DNA of 64,000 nucleotides from Schistocephalus solidus (taxonomy: Eukaryota; Platyhelminthes; Cestoda; Diphyllobothriidea; Diphyllobothriidae), in assembly GCA_017591395.1 (NCBI GenBank), contig WEDG01005510.1, positions 94,396-158,395 on the forward strand, written 5' to 3'. Of this stretch, positions 56,506-64,000 are shown piece by piece. How positions within the stretch are numbered: position 1 is the first letter of the stretch; the number at the start of each line of letters is the position of its first letter. Both the position numbers and the translations under genes were made by a program. The notes beneath the pieces were generated by a model that worked only from the letters and a program-made list of their open reading frames with translations, was not told the origin of the DNA and did not search any database.

Positions 56506-56999
56506 ATTGATTTTAAAATTATTTTTTTCAAATCGATAATACGAAAGAAAAATTTTCACTAGTGACGTTTTGCGAAATAAAAGATATAATATTTGAAAAA
56601 TGTGTTTTAAGCAAGGCACTGCAAGCAAATATCTGCTAGGTTACGAGTTTAAACTGAAAATATAATTAGCGAAGTGGCTATGCAGGATGAAAAATTATAT
56701 CATCTGCTAATTTTTCTTCGCTGGAAATAAAGTAAAATTACAAAATTTCAACTTTATTTCTAGAATTAACCTTTATATTTCGTCCTTTTGACGTAAATCT
56801 GCGAGAACTTTAATGAGGCTATGTAAGGTTAAAAATGTTTAAAAACTGTATATATATCCCTTTTGCAATTGCAATAACTGCAAGTGTGTGCAGCTGATAA
56901 TGAGGTAGAAATAAAATAAATTGTCAATAATAAAGCTAATATTTTCAACAGGAAATGAAGAAATCGGTTTAAAATTAGTGAATTCACTTATCTTCAAAT
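56506..56999. other. AT-rich spacer upstream of the D-like ORF1
   Basis: Probably the LINE leader on the minus strand plus unrelated AT-rich DNA; no motif recognised. Confidence 0.35.
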
Positions 57000-57180
57000 T
57001 TGAACCAACCGCCTTCGACCTTAACCTTGACTGCTTCTTTTCTAGTTCACCGTATTTGTCAAAGATTGTTAACTTTTGTTTTAAAAATGGCAAATCATTC
57101 TGAATTGGATATGCCTACCATATTATTCATTTTTGCTTTTAATATGGCTGCTCACATAGTGCAGCAATTATCCACTTTGT
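57000..57180 (+). repeat. LINE family D 3' UTR scrap, plus
   Basis: Matches about 35000-35160: TCTAGTTCACCGTATTTGTC, AAAGATTGTTAACTTTTG, AAATGGCAAATCATTCTGAA and GTGCAGCAATTATCCACTTT. It is cut at 57180 by a minus-strand LINE fragment. Confidence 0.65.
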
Positions 57181-57914
57181 AAAGTCGTCGAATGACGTAG
57201 TTCGACCGTGTTTGGGTATAGGCAGAATGTGCGATTCCTTCCATAAAATAGCAAAGGTTTCACTTTCAAGAGCAAGATTAAATATCTTATACAGAAGTGA
57301 CGGAATTATATCATTTGCATTTGCTTTTAGAACGCTGACCAGGACGCCATCTCTTGCAGGACTGTAAGATTGACGAAAACGCCGAATGGCTACGGTCACG
57401 TCCCAGTGGGATACGGTTATTTTTTGTGGACGTTACCGGTCCAACCCGGATGTTTGGAAAGGGGGCGACCAAATGTTCACTAAAAGTTCTGGACAAGAAC
57501 GCATTGAAGCTATCAGCCGTCAACTTCGCGTCAACTATAGGGTTTCAAAAAGCGTCTCGAAGTACAGGGTACTCAGTTTTTCTCTGCGCTTTTAATGTGT
57601 GCGAAAAGAGTTTTGCAACATTTAACGAAGGGTTTTTGGCAAAGTTAACCTCTTCGGCAAGTAGTTCTTCTTCAGAGAGCATCTTAGCATGATCAAAGAT
57701 TTGTTGGATCAAGGGCAAGACGGAAGTGTTATTTAGTAGATGAAAATGACGCGAGAGTCTACGCAGTCTACGGCGGAAAGATAAAGGGCGGTAGTCTTCA
57801 TCCTTGACATTAATTATTTTCTTACTGGGAAAAAATCGATAAATGAGTGGACCTAGAACTTGGTAGAATGTATCAGTACAAACAATCACATCCAAACATA
57901 GAAAGAAGTTAGTC
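57181..57914 (-). pseudogene. LINE family A/B RT N-terminal fragment
   Basis: About 730 bp, minus strand: FQTNFFLCLDVIVCTDTFYQ, RRRLRRLSRHFHLLNNTSVL, NVAKLFSHTLKAQRKTEYPV, LTADSFNAFLSRTFSEHLVA, KESHILPIPKHGRTTSFDDF. It is closest to family B 52080-52800. It breaks into a Gypsy element at 57914 and into a LINE D scrap at 57180. Confidence 0.65.
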
Positions 57915-59450
57915 TGGAAGACGCTTAGGTGGGACCCGGATGGGTCGTGCGTCCCCCGTGTCAATGCAATGCTCCATCACATTCTTCCTACCCATAGACT
58001 ACCCATCCCAGTCAAAGACATCTTTAAATTCTCCAACGAAATCACCTGACCTCTTGGCAATGTTCTGATCAAGATGCATTGGAATGAGTTCCGTAGCATT
58101 AAAGGCACCTGTGCACACATGTAACCTGGCCGATTTAGGAACATGGGGAAGAAAGGGAACTTTAACAGGGGATGGGTGCATGAGGTGACTACCGAAGTCT
58201 ATGGAACATTTAAACTTATTCAAAAAATCCACACTAATTAAACAATCCCAATTTATATCTGGGGAGACAATGAATTTGTGGGTAAAACTTACTCAAGCTT
58301 AATCCAGGGAGAATTCTACCAGACCAGTATGCCTGACGTTAGCACCGTTAGCCGTGTGAAGGGTAACGTTAGGCCATTCACTGAACCGCATCTTAGTCTG
58401 GAATTCTAGGAGAGGCTGTTGACGTACTAACGAACAATCAGCGCTGGAATCTACTAAACATTAAAGACTAGTTTTACCTGGGAAACATTGGACTAAAGGG
58501 CAATAAGTAGAGCCCAAACATGATATGACTGTACCAGGAACGAGATAGTACTCACCATCACCGGGTCCTAGGCCTATGTCAGTGGCCTGAATGGTGCGGT
58601 GGACTTCGGACTTGTTTGTTCGTTGGGTCTGATATCAACGCTAGCTGTTTTGGCGGGGATAGGAGCTGCATGAGCAGGGCTGCCAATGAGTTTGGGCGGC
58701 GGCGTCGTGGGAAGACTGGGCTGGACGGCTGTGACACCGAACAGCGACTGCGGTGGTTGTTCACAGCGGCCTGAAGAAATTCCTCTTCACGAGCCAGGGC
58801 GAGGGCCTTGTCGATGGCTGACGGCTGATCTCGTAAATGGGTGGTCAAAACTCCCAAGGAACTCGCGGAGGTCATTAAAGACCGCCAAAGGTGTTGAGGT
58901 CGCCGATATATCTGCTGGACGGGCAAGATCATAGACCTCATCGTCCGGTACAGCGATGAAGGCCCCAATCTGCGCCTTTCTCACGACACCTTGAAGGTAA
59001 TCTTTGCACCCTGCCTCCACGCGAGTCAAAATCCGTGAAGCGTGTCAGCTTATCTGGAAAGGGTGCATAGTATAGGGACGCACCGAGCTTCTGCAGCTCC
59101 TTAATCACCTTTTCTCACTAAGTTGTCACCCATGTAGAAAGCATACCACTGCCAACAATTTTGTAAAGTGCCCAGAATGCGTTGGCTACGACCCAGGAGG
59201 GAAAGGAAGACGTTGTTGAAACAAAATTCTAATAACCTAAGTACAGTTAGAATCTATGTAAAAAAGAAAACCTAGTTACACAAATAATCGAAGTCCGAGG
59301 GATAATTGTGCAACGGGGATCCAGGTGGAACGAAGGATGGGCCGAAAACGTTGGTCCTGGATTTCATTCCTCGCCCGTATTTATAACTTCTCCATTGTCA
59401 AAGTCGCATCACTTCGGTGATGATTGGCTGAGATACATTGGGGAAGAGTA
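57915..59450 (-). pseudogene. Gypsy-like LTR retrotransposon fragment (gag, protease, start of RT)
   Basis: Minus strand. A gag-like part (about 59000-58600) contains LRDQPSAIDKALALAREEEF and a basic stretch, in broken frames. A pepsin-type retroviral protease follows near 58470-58260: LVDSSADCSLV (the active-site DTG/DSG is DSS), then TANGANVRHTGLVEF, and later CLISVDFLNKFKCSIDFGSH. The RT entry peptide HCIDTGDARPIRVPPKRL near 57915-57970 is characteristic of Gypsy elements, and the copy is cut there. Upstream, a TATAAATA at about 59378-59386 on the minus strand may belong to the LTR. No complete LTR pair was found. Confidence 0.65.
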
Positions 59451-59461
59451 GAAACAAACTA

Positions 59462-60238
59462 AGATAAATAAATAAATTGTATATTTAAGGCCCAAAGAGC
59501 CCCGTCATTACAAACTTAGTATCGCGGTATAAATAAATACAAAGTGGATACTTGCTGCAATATGTGAGCAGCCATATTAACAGCAGAAATGAATAATATG
59601 GTAGGCATATCCGAATCAGAACGATTTGCCATTTTTAAAACAAAAGTCAACAATCTTTGACAAATACGGTGAACTAGAAAAGAAGCAGTTTAAAAGAACT
59701 CCTTCGGTTAAATTAAAGCCGGAGTTTGGCAAGCCGCCAATTTATAAAAAACAAGGAGAAAAAAATGCTTCACTAAATAATTAAAACCTAGATGCAAGGG
59801 GATAGTATTGCTATTATGCTGACAAAATATGAAGTTTCAGAACGCTCCTTGTCGTGTGAGAGATAATATAGCAGTCAGAGCTACTGTTTGTAACCACCAG
59901 TGGAGGTGAGGGAGGAGGAAATCATCGTGGAAACCAGGGTCAAATCGAAGAGGGGACAGAAGGGTTTATGAGATCATCCTCGAGATGTGAGCTTGCTGAC
60001 TGATTAGTCCACCAATCAAAGAGGCAAAACCATCAGAAACCGCCTTGATCAGCAACTGAACCTGGATACCATCGTCGCGGTTGCAAAATCGAAGTTAAGT
60101 ATCAAGGTTGTCAAGTGTTGGCGATGCTAGTTTAATAGGGGGAACGAAAAATTGAGTGCAAAGATTTACTCTGCAGATGATGATGGAAATATAATTAAAG
60201 AACATTATTATATGAAGGGTGCTGCCTCAAATACCACT
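59462..60238 (-). repeat. LINE family D 3' UTR, third copy
   Basis: Matches 35541-36310 nearly throughout (TTGTATATTTAAGGCCCAAA, GTGGATACTTGCTGCAAT, ACTAGAAAAGAAGC, GCAGTCAGAGCTACTGTTTG). It ends in an ATAAATAAATAA tail at 59462 and is cut at 60238 by LINE A. It contains a worn U-tract hairpin at 59682-59771. Confidence 0.7.
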
Positions 60239-60633
60239 TCTTTACGAAAACAATTTTACCTTTGGAGCGCCGTAATCTGTCGTATCAAGAACGCTGTATG
60301 CTTATAACCATTGATTCCTCATGGTTTTGCCGAGTACAGAAGGGACTCTTTTTACAGTTAAAGCTTTTGAATAGTCGTGCATTTAACCCCCTTACCACTG
60401 TGAGGCAACATAACCACCCCGGCGCAGCATTCATCACAATGTCTTTTTATTTCTTCCATTTGCTCGTATAGTTAAGTATCGTCGATTCTTTTCGGTAAAC
60501 GCCATAGCCATGTTGAATAAACAACCACGGAATGTTAAAATCCCGCGAAGTTATTCTTTGTATAAGAGAAATATTACTGGTTTATTGCATTCAGAACAAC
60601 TTCCGAGGATTCCAGGCACATACACTGTAAAAA
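60239..60633 (+). pseudogene. LINE family A copy, part 1 (RT C-terminus)
   Basis: LERRNLSYQERCMLITIDSS, WFCRVQKGLFLQLKLLNSRA and the FNPLTTVRQ block match the C-terminus of 37441-39885. It ends at ACACTGTA and resumes at 61808 (GAAATCTGTTTTCC), which are adjacent in the family A copies (42325-42345). Confidence 0.7.
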
Positions 60634-61805
60634 AGAGATAGTAGTTTTGCAATTTACACCATTTATTTCGACTTCACGAAGGCTTTTGATCGTGTTGACC
60701 ACGATCTCCTCCTGCTGAAACTTACCTCCTTCGGCATAGGTAACAAGCTTCTGAACTTAATATCCTCCTATTTGAATGATCGCGCACAACGGGTAAAAAT
60801 TTCCGATGTTATCTCCAACCCCACGCACGTGAGGAGTGGAGTTATTCAGGGTAGTGTACTCGGCCCGCTTCTATTTTGCCTTTTTGTGAACGATGTTCCT
60901 GATTGTTTTTCAGTATGGCAGGCCCTTTATGTACGCTGATGATTTAAATGTTGCCTACCGTTATAAACCGGTCGATCGCCACATTGTGCTTGAGCTCTTA
61001 AAAAAGGATCTTCAAGCCTTCGCTCAGTGGTGTCGCACATGGCGCCTTTCGCTCTCTTGGTACAAATGCTCCGTTATGGTTAGTTGTGACAACCGTCAGC
61101 CTCATCTAAGCATAGACGGTAATGACTTAAATGTGCCCGGGTTTATAACGGATCTGGGCATATCATATTCTAGTAGTCTTAATCTGTCAGAGCACTGCGC
61201 CCTGATTGTCTCTAAAGCACGCCAAACCACTGGGTTTATTCTCAGAAATTTTAAAACCCTCAATATAAGGACCAGCTTTTATAAAATGTATGTCAGACCT
61301 AGTCTGGAATACTGCTCGTTTCTATTTAGCCTTCTGCATGCGAGTGAACGGAGGAAGATAGAATCAGTCCAGCACTTCTTTACTAAAAGAGTTATTACTT
61401 CAGAGCACAGAAACCTGTCCTACCAACAACGCTGTGAGCTCTCTTCCGTTCTGATGGCGTCCACGGACTCTGAATCCTATGCCGGACTTCATGGTGAAGG
61501 CAATATTGCTGGCTCTGCAGTCCGTAATCGGGTTATTCCTCAGTCTACAGCTAGCAGCCGCTCGCCGGCATACATGCTGCTAGTACAGAAGACCAGATCC
61601 ACAACACCGAAAGGAGAAGTACTACACCGTGCACCTGTGTCAACACTTCCCTGTCCTTACTTTAATCTGTTCAATAAGCAGCTTTTTTTTCCTCTGAAAA
61701 TACTTTAAAGAACGATCAGGAGATTTTGTTCACTGTCAGCTTGAACCCTACTGTATATATCCCTTTTGACCTTGCCTGTAAACTGGCAATTAATAAATAA
61801 ATAAA
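60634..61805 (+). mobile_element. LINE family B, 5'-truncated copy inserted in family A
   Basis: Plus strand. It starts in the RT palm (FDFTKAFDRVDHDLLLLKLT) and passes GVIQGSVLGPLLFCLFVND, MYADDLNVAYRYKPVDRHIV, LGISYSSSLNLSEHCALIVS and YVRPSLEYCSFLFSLLHASE. It ends AACTGGCAATTAATAAATAA. It is very similar to the reverse complement of 50377-51880, but 334 bp are missing at 61437-61440, where AGCT is shared by both sides of the gap. One frameshift at about 60893 precedes the YADD box. Confidence 0.75.
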
Positions 61806-62210
61806 GAAAGAAATCTGTTTTCCAGTTCGAAAGCGTGCGTGGCATCTGAACCCGATCCCTGGTCTAACCATGAGGCCGATGGCACCGTCTCAGAATCCTG
61901 CACCCGTAGAATTCTTCGGTGGACAGTGAGCAACCGTCCGCGGATGCACTCTTGCCTGGGAAGGAATCCTGGTTCCTAAAAGGACAGAGAGACTGCAAAC
62001 AAAGTTAACTTGTGTTAGCCCTTCCTCGATCTGAACTGCTATCAGCAAGCAGGCAGAAAGTTGTTTCTCCTGAATAACATCAAGATAGGAAAAACACTTA
62101 TAATGATATATATTCAGGAGTTTTTTTCACTGCCAGCCTGGTCCCCACTGAATGTATCTTCTGATAATGCCTGTTAACCCGCATTAAATACAGCTCTTAT
62201 TATTATATAT
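61806..62210 (+). repeat. LINE family A copy, part 2 (3' UTR)
   Basis: Continues the copy interrupted by family B. It matches 42330-42734 (TGAACCCGATCCC, GACAGTGAGC, AACAAAGTTAACTTGTGTTA, ATGATATATATTCAGGAG) and ends TTATTATTAT. The U-tract hairpin is at 62052-62134. Confidence 0.7.
62052..62134 (+). promoter_or_regulatory. ENE-like U-tract stem-loop, family A third copy
   Basis: GGCAG, a disrupted 5' U segment (AAAGUUGUUU), CUCCUGAAU, loop, AUUCAGGAG, seven U, CACUGCC. Both stems are intact; the 5' U tract is eroded. Confidence 0.45.
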
Positions 62211-64000
62211 TGTTGTAAACGCTTATTCTATTGTCATTTTTAAATGTGTACAGGGAGCTCAAAGGCGAAAGCCTAATTCCTTCAATAAGGTGACTTATTG
62301 GTGTGAGATTTCGGTAGCGAACTGCTTTTTCAATATTGCTGCTTGATGGGTCTTCCCCACCACTTGAGATTGAAATGAGTATTTTTGAGCAGGAGAAGGC
62401 AAACTCCGGAGTAAGTGCGGACCACACGAATAAGCGGAAAATTGCAATGAGCTCAGCACAACGTTGTTTAATGCTACTGAACAGTAGTAAGTAAGCGTTC
62501 AAAACTAAATGTGATGTAAAATTGTATCTAAACAAATAAACATAAAATGTTGTAAGTTTTAATAAATATTTAAAATTTTATTGGAAATCTGTGAAAATTA
62601 TTGGGAACAAGTGGTAATGCACTCATTGTATGAGAATGTAAGGACCAATGGCAGGGTAAATAGTAGACCGGCTCGGAAGAAATTACTTTATACGTCACCG
62701 CTCGACGGTTCTTACCTTGCTCGTTGTATGGTGAGTACCGACATGACTCGATAAAGTCATGCAAGTCTTTGGCTGGCTCGTAAGGGCCTAGAATTTGAAA
62801 ATTTAAGGAATGTCTGCTGATGGGTTATGCTAGGTCGCTGAAGTGCGGTTTGTGCCTCTTAACTGGTGCTGTTAGCGTTGCTACACGCGGTCGTCTCCGT
62901 CCATGTGGATCACAATGGTCTCTCTCGCATTGAGGGCTCAAAGATGCTTCCGACAGTTCCCTACACGCAGCTTCCGCTGTCGGTTAAGATTCCCCGGTAT
63001 TGTCAACGACTGTTCGTTCTTTTTTATGGGCTCTATGTGGAGAATGGAGTTGCCCCCGTTCACCTCGATATGAACTTTTCGCCGATTCGAGCTGAATAAT
63101 AATTTTCTACAATTAAGCCTAAGTTTATTTTGTTCTGCTTCAAAATCCTTGCGGTTAATAATTCCTGTTTGTTAAAAGATGGCTGGAAAGAAGATTTCAC
63201 CCGGAGGGAGCTGGAAGCACCACGGTTCGTAGAAGTTCACATACATCTCTATAGTATTAAAATCTGGTTAACTTGAAAAGACAAAATTTACTTTTTGTCG
63301 CATGTGGACATCGTTGTGGTCCCTTACTCAACCATGTGGAATGATTATTCACCCTCTAAGTGAGCATTTTTGGAGTCTGCAGTTAGGAAATTTTGTGTCT
63401 GTTTGTTGTCTGAAAGGGTAGTGATTTCGTAATGCAACACTGTCTCGTTATATTTTACAAAAAAATCATGTTTAAATTTTAGGGTGTATCGAAAACATAT
63501 AGTCCCAAACGTTGTCTTTATCTAACGGGCATACGACCATTCGAAAGAAATTGTGCCTTGTCATTGGCACAATGGTCCACGGTTTGCCTGCTGTGCCCAT
63601 TCACGCGTCATGCCATAGGGACTTTTCTTAAAACATGTTGACGACGTGTCTTCCGAGCTGGCTCCCGTTTCCTTGCTCCCACCCAAGTTCACAATACATG
63701 TCAATAAGCATGCGCACTCTCTTGTGGACTTTCACAACAGCCATGACCGACTATTCGAGGAATGGCGATCAAGAGATTGAATTCAATTTATCGAAGAAAA
63801 ATTTACGTTGGTCTTTTAATACCATATTTGTAAAGTGAAATTATGTGCGCTGTGCAAATGGGCCATGTGTGGTCAGTTTCGCCAGCTCTCGAGCAAATTC
63901 AGTTCAGTGTGTTTGAGGAAAATAGGCTTACGCCTTTGAAATCCCTATTTCTTACATAAAAGTAGCAAGAATAAGCAGCAAATTAAAGAAGTAACAGTCA
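62211..64000. other. No recognisable gene
   Basis: Open frames at 62203-62535 (minus), 62866-63099 (plus) and 63635-63838 (plus) show no domain I know and no good splice-site pairing. No repeat partner in the window was noticed. Confidence 0.35.

Noticed and set aside
1..64000. CRISPR arrays, bacterial operons, prophage or plasmid features
   Set aside because: No regularly spaced repeats or prokaryotic gene organisation; the window is eukaryotic, repeat-rich DNA.

Overview
The window looks like nuclear DNA of a flatworm, most likely a diphyllobothriid tapeworm (Spirometra, Dibothriocephalus or Schistocephalus type). The reasons are: eukaryotic architecture (one clear spliced host exon and no operons), heavy decay of interspersed repeats, long microsatellites, and an RTE-type LINE whose tail carries C2H2 zinc fingers. 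I recognise that LINE as very abundant in diphyllobothriid genomes; this identification is from memory and was not searched. Almost everything here is transposable-element sequence. The only host coding sequence I can defend is one exon of the mitochondrial ribosomal protein mL38 (MRPL38) at 17930-18303, minus strand, with a consensus acceptor and donor.

Layout. 1-11 kb: RTE copy 1 (about 1025-3600) with extra copies of its 5' region (to 5.7 kb), foldback-like repeats R1, a hammerhead ribozyme at 6900-6975 with a relic of a second at 7141-7205, (AT)n, and a 570-bp GGA polypurine tract. 11-18 kb: a tRNA-type SINE, a second polypurine tract, degenerate telomere-like DNA at 13.5 kb, long unannotated intergenic or intronic DNA, then the mL38 exon. 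18.4-22.5 kb: RTE copy 2. 22.5-28 kb: a tRNA-type SINE and a CR1-like LINE (family F) interrupted in its reverse transcriptase by an 828-bp hAT transposon with an 8-bp target duplication. 28-33 kb: RTE composite, family E 3' UTRs and long blank stretches. 33-62 kb: a dense LINE graveyard, mostly in minus orientation.

The 40.6-55.6 kb part can be read as one 5'-truncated LINE (called C-old here) into which three other LINEs jumped: family A (41995-42734, plus), a full-length sister C2 (44228-49875, minus) and a full-length family B (50377-55142, minus). The cuts are contiguous when read against C2. 57.9-59.45 kb is a Gypsy-like LTR retrotransposon remnant. 59.5-62.2 kb repeats the nesting theme (family B inside family A).

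Two RNA-level signals stand out. First, several LINE families (A, B, D, E) carry the same 3' UTR fold: an outer stem, opposed U tracts, then an inner CUCC/GGAG stem. This is the architecture of ENE triple-helix stability elements. Second, the sequence at 6900-6975 satisfies every core position of a type I hammerhead with a tiny stem III, the kind known from Penelope-like elements and retrozymes. Also notable: C-old and the later-arriving C2 share an identical deletion of the catalytic YADD box, so this lineage appears to have moved in trans. Family letters (A-F, R1) are local labels of mine.
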